From Guillardia theta CCMP2712 (Eukaryota > Cryptophyceae > Pyrenomonadales > Geminigeraceae): 64,000 nt of DNA. Shown here one piece after another: positions 1 through 10,904 of this stretch. Location: NCBI RefSeq assembly GCF_000315625.1, contig NW_005434658.1, positions 543,203 through 607,202 on the forward strand, read 5' to 3'. Below the pieces are notes generated by a model, which was not told the origin of the DNA, made no database searches, and worked only from the letters and a program-made list of their open reading frames with translations. A program made the position numbers and the translations under genes. How positions within the stretch are numbered: position 1 is the first letter of the stretch; the number at the start of each line of letters is the position of its first letter.

Positions 1-2607
1 CTAGCAAGAAGGAACAAGAGGAAGGTGAGGTAAGACGGGAATGTGAGCGGATGCGGACAATAGAGGAGGGGAGGACCTCGGGCTTGGCTTGCAGCGCATC
101 CATCTCGAGCTTCAGTTGGCTTGCCTTCCATGGCGTTCAAACGTCTTGTGTGAGAAGGGTGTGCGTTACCAGCTGCCTCGACCCCGTCCCGTCGTTCTCT
201 TCGTTGTCAGGCCGAGCAAACGCCGCCTTTATCCCTGACATCAGCACCACTCAGCACCTCTGAATGGACCTGCAGCTCGTCGAGGAACAGCATGCACGGA
301 GCTGCCTCGCACGCTCTCTGCTCTCTCTCAGACTGGGTATGCTTGACAGAGCACAAGGGGACCTGAAACATCTCGACGAGTTGTCTCTCGCTCTCCCCGA
401 TGCCGCTCTTGACAAGCTGGGCGACATCTGCTGCTATAAAGGCAAGGCCGGCCTGATGGACCAAACACAAGTCGTCATTCACAACCATTGATCGACACTC
501 CATCCCCACTGCGCTGACATGGACTTGGCAAGCAGCGTCTTCCCCGTGCCAGGGGGGCCGTAGAGGAGGAGAGCTCGAGCAGGTTTGATCATCCCCTTTG
601 AAAACAAGTCCGGGCGAAGCTGGAAGGCAGTAAAACAGAGGAGGTGTCATAGTCAGACAGAGAGTGCCTTGGGCAGCAGGAGCATCTCGTGAAGGGCTTC
701 CTTGGCGTTATCGAGGCCTCCAACCTTGACAGGAAAAATCAGACAAGAGAAACTTGAAGGAGCGACTGTCTGATTCTCACATCTTCTAACTTGACGTTGT
801 GGAGCGGGACTTCTTCAACTCGGCTGGAGGGTTAGAGAGGTCAACTTGCAGCGTCGTGACGGAATTAAACCTCACCCAGCACTTCGTGGTCGAATTTCTC
901 GTATCGCTTTCATGAAGTCCTCGATACTCATAGCCGAATCATCCCGGACTTGTCCTCCCGTCAAGTAGCTGACAGCAAGTCACCAAAGATAGGATTGGTG
1001 CAGAAGGGAAAGAAGACTGACAGGCAGTCACGAAATCTCTTCTCGAGGTATGCAGCTTGAAATACCAAATTCACCTGTCGGTCATGCGTGTCAAAGCAGT
1101 GCAAGGCAAGGTAGTAGATGGCAAGTTGAGAAAGAAACAGTCGGAGACCTCAGCTGCACTGAATCCCATCATCTCGCTATTGATCAACTCCAGATCGATG
1201 CTATCATGGAGTGCATGTCTTTGAGCAAGAAATCTCGAAAGCCGTCTCAGCATCTGAATAATACTAGCCAACCAAAACTACCTCGTCAGCGTCAACCTCT
1301 CCTTGATACCAAGTTGCGGGAAATGCACGTGGTCAGGGATCTGAGGGTCAGTTAAAGCGTCATCGCCTCTGATTCGTCTCTAGACCTTTGTCAGGATGTT
1401 GGAGTCAATCATCTTGGTCGACTGCGACTCGAGGACGAGGAGGCAGCCTCTGGTGGCGGATCCTTGGTGAGATGAAGTTCCTGCTGCCCGACCCCAACGA
1501 CCGAGAAACATGGCAGAGGTCAGTCATCTTGCTCAGTGATCTTGCTCAGGCTCAAGGCAGGCACCTTTTTCTTGCAGGTACTTGCGCAACGTGAGTAGAA
1601 ACAAGTCGTCACGTCCACTGCTGGAGAAGTCCGTGCTCAACTTGTGGGGGCCTGTCAGGGAGATCAGAGCAGCTGCTGATCATGACTAGTGTCAGGGCAG
1701 CACCCAACAAGCAGTGAGCTTGCTCTACGTGAATCACGGCAGGGAAAAGATTCTGAGACGACAAGTCATGCTGCTGAAAAACGTTTCGAAAACAAGTTCG
1801 GCATACATCCGCTTTCTTGAGGCAGCGCGCGAAAGCGTGATCGTAGTTGGGCGGAATGAACTGTCACGGAGAGAAACTCTCATTGGGATGACAACAAGGA
1901 GAAATTCTCACCTCATGTTCGGTCTGCTGATGAGACAAGCACGTCCACTCCTCTTGGAATGAGATCACTTGACGAACATTCAGATCCGGTAATCAAACTG
2001 TCACTCCTACCGTTCACCGCCAGGCTCTGTGCGACATGTCGGATCAGGCTTGTCTTGCCCACTCCCGGAGGGCCCTCTAGCAGGACACAATACGGGGCCT
2101 CAAGTCCCTGGGGCGCTATCAGATGTTTCTCATCACCTTGCTCGCTTTTCACCATCCCGTCGCCAGGGTGCGTTTGATGCACACCGGCTTTCACCAAGGC
2201 CGTCATCCTGAGCAGCACTTGATTGTTGAAGGCTACGAAGTCAGATGTTCTCTTGCTTTTCTCAGCAGAAGACGCCTGTGGTCTTCCTATCCTGACCATA
2301 GTGTCCCAAGTACACACCGTTGTCGCCTGCTCTGTAGCATGCTCCCCTTCTGTTGCGACATAACGACATTCGCAAGGGATCTCGGAACCTGCTCGCACGC
2401 CGTCACTCCCTCGAACTCAAAACTGCGCGTCCTACCATTTGGTCTCCTGATTTGCACGGTCGACCCATCATGAATCTCCTTCCCTATGAGTTGGAACCTG
2501 TAAGACTGTTAGAACGGTGCTCGACTCCTAACTAGCCGATACTTGACGAACGCCTCGGATGGCAACAATTCCAGTGAAACTCCATCACCGGGGGAGACAA
2601 GCCACAT
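1..2607 (-). CDS. AAA+ ATPase of CDC48/AFG2 (SPATA5) type, 3' end outside window
   Basis: Probable two-ring AAA+ unfoldase. Reading the minus strand from an ATG at 2607 ([10 protein letters not shown]...), an N-domain-like segment follows ([20 protein letters not shown]). A first Walker A ([19 protein letters not shown]) lies near 2020-2060. A D1 lid helix region (GFSAAEVSD) is near 1100. Then come the D1-D2 linker ([10 protein letters not shown], then [20 protein letters not shown], about 680-830), a second Walker A ([21 protein letters not shown], about 520-600), [14 protein letters not shown] and a Walker B ([10 protein letters not shown], about 290-320). The last coding piece ([12 protein letters not shown]) is near 75-115. 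At least eight short introns interrupt it. The final one appears to end exactly at position 1, so the D2 sensor-2 and arginine-finger part is missing from the window. The N-domain plus two AAA domains fits AFG2/SPATA5 or CDC48; PEX1/PEX6 are less likely. One junction near 450-520 leaves either a four-residue insertion or a non-canonical splice site. Confidence 0.62.
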
Positions 2608-3430
2608 GGTACAAATGCAGACGAGCAGGTATCTAGAGAACTTCAAGGTTGTTGTGCTGCTTTTGACACTTTCTTAAATCAATTGAATCGCATACAACCT
2701 CGATGATCCGATTTGGAACCAACAGGAGGCCATGCATCAGGCGTCATCGCACCGCTTTCTGCGGCATTGTTCGCTGCTGTCCCTGCCAAGCACTGGGCGT
2801 TTCATCCTTTCAACTCACTCCATGCCGCGATGCGCCTCCTGCCATGTGATTGTGGTTGCTCATTTTGACCCTCATCCCCACTCCTACTTTGTGGGAACCG
2901 CCCTCCGCTGCGCCCTCCGCCGCCTCAGCCTACCGTCGGACGGTCACTGCCGTGACTGCCGTGGACTGACTGAGCTCAGTCCGTTCCAAGTCCCTTCTGG
3001 AATTTATTGTACGGCGGCCCCGGGACTGACCAGTGAGCACAGTGAAGAACAAGGGCCAACTTGTAAGTAGAAATCTCCTAGGAAGTTTTATTCAAAAAAA
3101 TGTTTCGGGCTGTAATCTTTACCTATCACCGTTAGTAACTCGAAGCCTTGAAGGGCATTCGAGCAAACGAAGCTCAAAATCCGAGATGATCCCGGCGGCC
3201 CGGCGGCTACTTCTTCGCCTCGCAGTTGAGAGTTAAGGACGATTCAAAATGTGGCGCCTGCAGCAAGCAGCACGATAGATCAAAAGACGAGCAAGAGCAA
3301 AGGGGCAAGACCTGAAGGTTGAGAGCCAAACACTTCCCCTCGGAGACAAGGTTGTAGTCCAAGTCGCTAATGCTCACGACCGGATTCTGCGCTCGGATTC
3401 AGGATGAGCATGAAAGAGGCAGGGACGGCA
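2608..3430. other. Intergenic region between AAA ATPase and MIR protein, with a GC palindromic islet
   Basis: No open frame here has domain content or convincing splice sites. The notable part is about 2920-3030, which is GC-rich and full of short inverted words. It includes an inverted repeat of GGACTGA and TCAGTCC at 2963-2982 whose centre is itself palindromic, and repeated CACTGCCGTGACTGCC-like words. A CCGGCGGCCCGGCGGC patch lies near 3190. It lies between two genes transcribed in the same (minus) direction. Confidence 0.5.
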
Positions 3431-4616
3431 TTACAACGGGACAGTAGATCGATATCTCCTTGGGCCCATTGGCTGGGTCTGCGAGAGAAAATCACTTGTT
3501 GCACGTATGTGTGGTGGAGGAGGAGGGAGAGGAGGAAGGGGAGGAGGAGGGGAAGGAAGAGGAGGAAGCAGAGGATGAGGAGGAGCATCAGGAGGAGCAT
3601 CACCATCGTTGATGGCAGAGAATTTCCCCTCCTTCTCCTCCTTAGGCTCAAAGATCGAGAGCCACTTGTCGAAACCAAAACCACTCTCGACCTGGACATC
3701 CCATCAGGTCGCTCAAACTATCGTGCACAACAGGAGCTGACAGGACGGGCAGCCCAGTCCAACGCTGGGCCATGTTGGGACTCGTTCTTGCTCTGGATCT
3801 AAGAGAAGGGCTGTCAGATAACAGAACTGATCAACTAGTGTTAACCTTGCACGCAACTTCTTGGAAGCCAAAAGTGTAGTTCTTGTTGTCAAAGTCGTCG
3901 CGCGATATCAGGGGGCTCTTGGTAGGGGCGTGCTTGAGCTCGACAGGCTTCGTCATGTACCAGAACTCATCTTCTGTTCTGAGGATCCAGTTGTCGTTGG
4001 AGTCGATCGAGCCGTACTCCTCTCCGTAGTTGGAGACCTCCCGCTGCTTCGAGAGAGGAGAGATTGGCCCGTCATGGCTGTGCAGGTTCCTGCCGGTTCG
4101 CAAATTCAACAAGCGGATCACTTCGCCGTTCTTGACAGGAACGTCCTTGACGAGCTCCCACCGCTGCCCTGAACGAGGCATCACGCGCCAGTGTGTGTAC
4201 CCGTCCTCCTGGTCTACAGCGATGATCTGGTGCTGTCCGGAGGAAGAAGGATGGAAGTACTTGAAGTTAGTGGCGGATAGGAATCTCCTTGTCGCGAGGT
4301 GTTTGAGTTGGATGACACTCCCGTATGTCACCTGGGATCCGCACAACTTCTGGTCCCTCTCCCTCTCCTCTGCTTCTCTCTTGGCTGCCATCTCCTCGCG
4401 GAATTTCCTCCTCTCCGCAGCATCCTGCTCCCTCGCAATCCGCTCTGCCTCTGTTGCGTTAACTGTTGAGTTTCCGTCGCTCGTGTTCGTTCCCTGTGTG
4501 GCATTGACATCTTTCTTTCCATCCCCCGCCTCCTCTGCTGATGACACATTGGAAGACAACAAGATCACCAGCAACATCAAAGCGCACACCATGTTCCAAG
4601 ACCTACTCGAAGTCAT
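3431..4616 (-). CDS. SDF2-like secreted MIR-domain protein with Pro-rich C-terminus
   Basis: Three exons in phase: 4616-3846, 3798-3742 and 3691-3431, with GT-AG introns of 47 and 50 nt. The chosen ATG begins a signal peptide (MTSSRSWNMVCALMLLVILL, about residues 1-25). The open frame continues upstream to 5057, but that stretch has no such signal. An Asn/Thr- and Glu/Arg-rich spacer follows, then a MIR beta-trefoil from about residue 95 to 225 (YGSVIQLKHLATRRFLSA, THWRVMP, GEVIRLLNLRTGRNLHSHDG, NDNWIL). This matches the SDF2/SDF2L1 family, ER-lumen partners of protein O-mannosylation and folding. It is longer than the usual ~210 residues because exon 3 adds a tail of roughly 85 residues ending in a run of PP and LPP units. 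The tail is encoded by the GGA/GAG-rich tract at 3515-3600. No KDEL-type signal ends the model, so ER retention is not shown. Confidence 0.75.
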
Positions 4617-5670
4617 TCTCCTCAGAGAAGCAAGCGCCCTCACTAGATGGAGATGAGAGCTTGACGGACTCCTTCTGCCTTCTAGACTGTGTGTTATGAC
4701 TGCTGATCGCGTCTGTGTTATGCTCCCAGCCTCGTGCTCCCTTCGATCCTCGCTTGCGTTCCCTGTTGCTGCATTCAGGGCGAAACGATCGGGCGGTTCG
4801 AACACAATTGCGCAGGGGGTATATACCAGGGTCAAAATTTGTAAACATTTAGAAATTTTCACCCTTTTGTGTAGGCAAAATATGAAATTTTGAAAACAAA
4901 CAAGTAACTTGTAGATCAGAAGTACCCTGTGAGGAAACTCTATCTGTGTAGGACGCGTGGCCTGGTTGACATGAACAACCGGGATCACCTCAACGCATGA
5001 TTGATAGAGACGATGAAGAAGCACAGACAAGGCTTGATGGCGAGATATCTTCATCATGATGATCTTGTACGAGACATCTTCATCATGATGATCTTGTACG
5101 AGAGATCACATGAGCTTCTTGAGGATAGCTCTTTTCTTTGTTTGAAGAGATCAAGACATCAAGCAATACCTGTGTTCATCTCCAGCAAACTTCTATCGGC
5201 AGCACGAAAACCTCTCCAAGTATGAGAGAGGACTGCAGTCTCTCCAAAGGAGAACATGTAGTTTTGTTCCAAGCAATTCGCTATCTGAACCAACAGTGCA
5301 AGGTAATACGAAGCTGCATGTGCAAGAATTACTGTTTGCGCTAGAGAGGTGTGCTTGAAACACATAAAGTCCTCTGTTGTTGTTGTCGATACAACTTCAG
5401 AACGTTTCGGCACTAGATATCATACTCCGCTGCCACATGGCAGCAGGATGGCAGAAATCAGGGGCAAGAAACATGAGGAAACAGCCTCTGCCCAGTATAA
5501 ACTGCCAACATCCCCATGAATGTCAACCAGAGACTAACAGTTTGAGCAGGTCAGACAATGATACGGTTGAAGGATGCTGAGCAAACATGGGAAGAGAGAC
5601 AGGCAAGTCTTCTATATCAACAAGGATCTCATTAAACAGTTGCTCCTTCACACACATGTTGCGCTTCCGA
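4617..5670. other. Intergenic stretch without a supported gene
   Basis: It holds the upstream region of the SDF2-like gene, including an AT-rich patch at 4830-4890 and a TATATA at about 4820 that could serve as a promoter element. It also holds the 29-bp tandem duplication described separately. Several open frames pass through but have no family resemblance or consistent splice structure. The 3' end of the coiled-coil gene may extend into 5500-5670. Confidence 0.4.
5042..5099. repeat. 29-bp tandem direct duplication
   Basis: Two adjacent 29-bp copies (5042-5070 and 5071-5099) differ at a single base near their start (GAGATATCTT versus GAGACATCTT). Each contains the near-palindromic core TCATCATGATGA. 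The repeat is intergenic and looks like a recent slippage or duplication event. Confidence 0.85.
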
Positions 5671-8290
5671 TCAGCTACGTGCAAAGTGACCATAGATCCG
5701 TGAGATCTCGCCGTGGGATAAGGAGGGGTCTCGGATCTCTGGCGCATGATATCGTGCAGACCTTGCGGTCTCATGCTCCTCTCGTCTTCCGCTTCTGCTC
5801 TCTGCTCGCCGGTTTTCAGGAGACATTCGTCGAGAGCACGCAAGCTCACCTGACTTCCTCCTCGCCAGCACATGCAGCTCTCGCTTCGCCCGATCAGACG
5901 ACTCCCCCCGCAACTCTCTTCTATACTTGTCCTCCTCCTCGCGACGCCTCCTTTCCTCACGCTCGTGGTAACTTTCCTCCTCTCCTGCTCGCTGGTCAGC
6001 CTGACTGCGGAGGGAGGGGAACGGAGACGAACCTCTCCTGATGCCTTTGGCGAGAGAGTGAAGAGCTTGCGACATTTCTCTCTTCACAATCATCTCATCC
6101 CGCGGCAGCCTCTCGTGCGAGAGAGCTCGGAGGAACCTGACGTTCTTCATGTCACCAACTCACAAAGTCACAACGCAACAACCGTCTCGCATCTCTCTCG
6201 TCCTTCTCAGCATTCTTGTAGTGCCCATGGATCCTCGCGCGTTGTCCGCTCGCCAGGGCCTTGTCGAACTTCTGCTCGATGGTTGCTGAGTCCTCAAATT
6301 CTGCGCGAGCAACGGTGAACCAAAGTTCAAAATGTATGGGATAGAGACCTCTGTGCGATTCCCTCTGAGCAGCTACTTCATGCCGCTGAAGACAAAAGTG
6401 AGCGCTCCTGTAAGGAGAAGCTCAAACTCACCTGGCCTAACATCTCAATCCTCTTCTCCAAAGCCTCGCAGGGCAGGCAAGTCGTCGAGGGCGACTCCTT
6501 TCTGAGCCTGATAAGCTCGGAATGGAAGTATCTGGCCTCATCCAGGAAACCCTTGGCCTCCTTGGCTTTGTGCTCAGATGCTAAGAAGAACAAGTAAGGC
6601 CACCAGACTCCTCAGAGCAACCTTCACCTGCTCGCTCTCCCTTGGCGATCGACTGTGCAAACAGAGACTCTTGGCGGACAAGCATGCTTGTGCGAGTGTG
6701 CTCGACAGCGGGATCGACGCCCTTGAACTGGAGGAGACAGTGAGTCTTCATATCAGCGGAGATGAAGGAGAAGGAAATTACCTGAACAGCGGCCTGCGGG
6801 TGGGTAGCCAACTTAGAATGTTCGAGCTCGCCGACCTTCCCAGTCAGAACTGCGATATCCTGCACAAAAGGTCATCTTCGGATGCAGTCGATTCAAATCG
6901 GTCACCTTCGTCAAGGCTAAGATTTCACTTCGAGGTGAGTCGGAGGCTTTCTGTTGGATTGCCTGCACCTCCTTCTTCTGGCTCAACGTACCGACCTGCT
7001 GCAAGTCAACGGATCCTTCAAGTTCAATCGTCTCAGCTCCAACCTCGTGCATCAACTTGTCGACGTTCTGAGTGAGTTGAGAGATCTGTGACTCCACCTG
7101 ATTGTTGGCAGCCTCGTGCGACCTCCTTGGTCGCTCTTCGTGGAGTTGACTGACATGCCTGGCATGCCTGGACTCGTTGTCGCGATCCTCCCTCCTCCGA
7201 GCATTTTCGTGCCTTGGTGAAGAGTCAGTTAAGTCAGCATACGTCAGGGGATGAGTTGAACCTCTCTCCCGACCTCCTTTCACGTGCTCGATCCTCAGCT
7301 TCAGCCTCAACAATCTCGCGAGCAAAACGCCGCAGTTCATCTTCTTCCCGCGTCATGACAGGACCATTCGTATCTTTCGTCCGCCTGAACAAGATGAACG
7401 CTAAGAGGTCAAACAAGGGACATTGAAAGCTCGAACCTCTCTGTGAGTTCATGTAGATACTCAGCTTTCGCGAGTTCATGCTTCGCAGCTTCAAAATTCT
7501 TCGAGCCCACAAATTGTCTGGATGAGATGATCACAGGAAGCTCATTCTGGTTGATGATCCTACCGTCCGGCATGGATTACTGAGGAAAAACTGTCGTCTC
7601 CCGCTTTCACGAGGCTTTCAATCGCCTGCTTCTTCTTTTCAATCGCAGATTGAGCCTTCAGTCTCTCTTCTAACGCCTTGGCATCTCTGCTTGCATATCA
7701 ATGCAAAAGCGAGTCATTTGCGCGCCAGTACCGAACAAGCTCGTGATGACGCTGGACTTCGGAAAGGAAGCACTGTTTGGGGTGCCTCCCCCAGTCACAG
7801 ACGCAAGAAGCATCGGTCGCGCATGCTGCTGCTGCTCTCTTCACTAGCTCATCCACTGACGGGATGCATTTGGGATCCGAAGCACACGCCGCTGCGGCTG
7901 CAGCAAGAGGAGCAATACATGGTCAGAGGGCGTGCAAGCAGCGAGTGCTTGGAACCTTTCTGAACCAAAGAAGTGGAGGACACGCTGCTCAATTCACGAT
8001 GGACCTCAGAATTGATCTTCTTCTGCAACAAAGTCATCGCATGCAAAAATTTCAGCAGCATCGCTACCTTGGATTCTTTATGTCTGATAGTAAAAGACAG
8101 CATTGAAAGGCAGCATTAGATTTACCATCGAGTTCAACTTGTAGGCCAAACATCACCTGTCCGACCCCGCATTGCCCAAGACACCCTGGTGACAAAAGAA
8201 CTAGTCAACATTTGGGAACATCATGATAAATACAATGAAACCGACCTCTTGCTTCTCTTGTAGTTTACGCCAGTCGAATCTTCCGCTGGT
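5671..8290 (-). CDS. Multi-exon coiled-coil protein, function unrecognised
   Basis: The minus strand holds a chain of charged helical exons separated by short introns. In order they read: a segment near 8280 (FDWRKLQEKQ); VMFGLQVELD joined to ESKVAMLLKFLHAMTLLQKK (8145-7950); KALEERLKAQSAIEKKKQAI (about 7680-7600); NFEAAKHELAKAEYLHELTE (about 7490-7430); REEDELRRFAREIVEAEAED (about 7350); a segment rich in Gln, Glu and Lys with SQLHEERPRR and EGSVDLQQVG (7200-6920); DIAVLTGKVGELEHS (about 6860-6800); SLFAQSIAKGERA (about 6670); EHKAKEAKGFLDEARYFHSE (about 6570-6430); and IEQKFDKALASGQRARIHGH (about 6290-6190). An Arg/Glu-rich C-terminal block (EEESYHEREERRRREEEDKY) follows at about 6000-5930. 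I recognise no family. The composition fits a filament or flagellar/centriolar structural protein, but that is inference. Exact ends and about ten splice junctions are uncertain, and one junction near 8160 does not join cleanly. Confidence 0.5.
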
Positions 8291-8299
8291 GAGAGACAC

Positions 8300-9269
8300 A
8301 GATTCTGCGAATACTTTAAACAAGAATGCACCAATTTAGCCTTCAACCAGCAAGGCCAGTTTCGCGGACGCAGAGTATAACTGCTATCAAGCATGACAAG
8401 GTAGCTACAACCTGTAATTGAGGAATTACTTCAAAATAGCAACTTCATCTCTTGCGCGAACCGTGAATGCTGTTGAAACTGCAGTCGGAACTTTCCTCAG
8501 AGGATAAAGCGACGGGAAGGGAAAAATTGCTGTGCTCATTTGACAACGTAATCGATCACCCTTGTACCGTATCTGTGGAGACAGTAAATTGTCTTTCAAA
8601 TTGAAAGGAATTAATACGCAGCGCGAATGTGCGAGTACCATCAACAAAGCATCAACCTTCTATGCTACTCTGATCCATAAAAGCAACCACATGCCGCATG
8701 AAGAAAATAGATCATAAATCGTCTTCGTCTGTGCTTTCAGCATCCTCAATGACTTGGCACTGTGCTTCATTGCCTTTCATGTATTGCGACACATCACTGA
8801 CTAACTGCTACCCACTCGCTATCCCTCATGCTATTCAAGCATCTCTTCTTTTCGCCGCTTCTCTGCTCTAAGCTCTTTTATACTCTTCTCACAACTTCGC
8901 TTTCGCTCCTCCAAACCCCTCCAACCCCACCCCCGCCCTCATCCTCCCGCTTACCTTACTTCCCTCCGGCCATGCTTAGTCCGTCACCGTTTCTACACCC
9001 CTAGTCAACTAACCCCACCCCGGTCAATAATGCTCTTGAACACACTCATAAGTACCGGTCTAAAAACTACCCCACCCGTGTTATGTGATGGCGTCCCTTC
9101 GCATGTTCATATTCCGTTGCGCACCGTTACTCTAACTCGACAGGAGTCTCGGACTCTGAGTGATCATGTACCCGGTGACCGGGCGCCGGGCCGGGCCGGG
9201 CCGCCGCCGTACCAAGATAAAAAAAAGGGTCAACCAGAAATTTTGATGGCAGTTGCTTGAATCGCGACT
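8300..9269. other. Divergent intergenic region with C-runs and a GC palindromic islet
   Basis: This lies between the coiled-coil gene (leftward) and the six-exon gene (rightward). At 8915-9075 the plus strand carries repeated CCCC blocks (AACCCCTCCAACCCCACCCC, ACCCCTAG, ACCCCACCCC). At 9144-9215 follows a GC islet with GAGTC-tcg-GACTC (9144-9156), CCCGGT-g-ACCGGG (9171-9183) and repeated GGGCC. The remainder, 8300-8700, may hold more exons of the coiled-coil gene (for example SLPVALSSEESSDC near 8500), but I could not chain them. Confidence 0.5.
8712..8973 (-). CDS. Possible very short two-exon gene (32 residues)
   Basis: An ATG at 8973 starts a 14-nt exon (MAGG plus two bases). It could splice (GTAAG at 8959, TCAG before 8796) to an 85-nt exon reading QYMKGNEAQCQVIED and ending in an acidic tail (ESTDEDDL) and TGA at 8712. 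The phases agree and the tail looks like protein rather than random sequence. The product is tiny and the intron (about 163 nt) is longer than is usual here. It might instead be the 5' end of the neighbouring coiled-coil gene with a misread junction. Confidence 0.22.
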
Positions 9270-10714
9270 ATGGAGACGTTCAGGGGTCAGTGGGTGAACG
9301 AGAGAGACGCATGGCGGCTGAAGCAGGAGGAGTACAGGAAGCTGAGACGCGAATGCCGGCCCTTGCAGGAACTTGGTTCCTTCACAGCCTCTTTCCCATC
9401 TGCTCGTTCTCGCAGAACCTGGGACGCCCTGCCGTCGACAGCTGAAACGTCAGGAGACATGCGAAGGCCACAATCAGCGATCGTAACGTCAGCAGGTGCA
9501 TCGAGAGTGAAGGGGATGAGTGAAGGTCAAGTGGAGAAGGTGAGGAGACTTGCTATTCGGCGCAAGGAGAAGAGACTGGTGGACATGAACGGCAAAGGAA
9601 TGTTCGAGTCGAGCATCAATGAGGTCAGAGCAAGGTGCATGGAGCAAGCAGAGATCAAGAGCTGGTACATACGGATGACTGTGAACACAAGAAAGCGAAG
9701 GGTGCAGTTGGGATGGGCGAGGATGTGCAAGAGGCTGTTTGAGAAGGTCCGTTGGTCGTTTCTTGATGACGCACACAAGATGCAAGGGGGTGATTTACTC
9801 GCCTCTATCATCGTGAGCTCTCAGTCGACAGCGAGTGGGAAGAAGAAGCTGAACGAGCTTGCTAACGCTCAGAGCAAGCTCGACATCACAGACTACGAGC
9901 GACCTGATAGGTTGTCTGAGTTCAATGCGCAATTGAGATAGAAAACTGACAGCCCGAGCAGCAGCGCGGCTGTTCCTGAAACTCCTTCTAGGAAACAGAA
10001 GTTCTTGTTCGGGAACTACGTCGCAACCAACAACGTGGATCTCGATGCGTACTACAAGGTAATCGTTGCCATGTTCGTGCTTCCCTGACTGTTTGGCTCG
10101 TGTTGAAGAGGAACGAACGGATTTTACGGAATCTGAAGGCGTCAGAGGGCGGGTCGAAGCCTTTTGTCTTGAAGTCTCTCTCGTTGACGCTCTTTCCGAG
10201 TGCAGCCGACAGGATGGGCTATACGAGGAAGCGAGCAGAGGTAGAGAGCTTCTGAGAAGTTTCCGGCCCTCTTGACAGTCGCAACAAGCAGACATGGCTG
10301 AAGGTGTCGAGACGTGGGCATCACTGTTTCCCAACGATGAGTTTCGCATACAACAAGAAACGTGCTCGTTGTTCCTGAGGACAAGGAAGATGACTGACAT
10401 GCGGCTCGCAGTGCCCAGCTGGTGAGCCGACAGAATGAGGATGTTGACAAGGAGTTCAAGGAGAGGAGGAGGAAGTCGACGGCTGAATGGATGCTGAAGG
10501 AAAAGACGCTGACCTCTCAGGACCTCTTGCTGGATGACCATGTTGTCTGATGTTCTCCCTTGTGCTCGCAAAGTTGACGCAGTGGCAGGTTTGCAACCTT
10601 CGACAACTTCACGATCAGAAGGTCCGGCTGCATGCTCAAGATGGGAAGGGGCGACTGGCGGCCATGGGGAAGCTGAATCGTGTGTGGATCAACGGGGAAA
10701 GAGTCGAACTTTGA
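9270..10714 (+). CDS. Six-exon basic helical protein, function unrecognised
   Basis: Six exons chain in phase through GT-AG introns of 38-50 nt: 9270-9910, 9953-10058, 10109-10240, 10279-10361, 10412-10541 and 10583-10714, giving about 407 residues. The start METFRGQWVNERDAWRLKQE follows an in-frame-free GC islet. The protein is rich in Arg, Lys, Glu and Gln. Its helical stretches include RRLAIRRKEKRLVDMNGKGM and KSWYIRMTVNTRKRRVQLGW (about residues 95-150), RMGYTRKRAE near residue 290, and a C-terminus ending in GKLNRVWINGERVEL. No catalytic motif, signal peptide or membrane segment is visible. The intron-5 reading replaces an apparent stop at 10548 with a further exon of 43 sense codons, which supports the model. 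It lies tail-to-tail with the dynein gene, 190 bp apart. A flagellar role is only a guess from the neighbour. Confidence 0.6.
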
Positions 10715-10904
10715 GATCGTGGGGGTGAATGAAACAAGCGACATGTTGAGAGAATAACATGGGCTGCTCAATTTATGCAGGAGATGGCATCTCCTGGGCA
10801 ATGAGTTCCTCAGCTGAGCTGAAGGTGACTGAGGTGGTGAATGTGATGATGTTAAACAAATCTTTTCGATTCCATATACATCTGAACCTCTCTGCCTCCT
10901 CCCT
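10715..10904. other. Short 3'-to-3' intergenic gap
   Basis: This 190-bp gap separates the convergent six-exon gene and dynein heavy chain 1. No repeat or RNA gene was seen; both 3' UTRs must lie here. Confidence 0.5.

Noticed and set aside
3404-3802. Plus-strand frame rich in Arg (RRRERRKGRRRGRK)
   Set aside because: It is the antisense of SDF2-like exons 2-3 and of the GGA-rich tract; the minus strand has matching splice phases.
4790-4810. GGTTCGAA-like words (also 54680, 27945) as tRNA T-arms
   Set aside because: No matching acceptor stem, D-arm or anticodon arm at the right distances; two of the three lie in coding exons.
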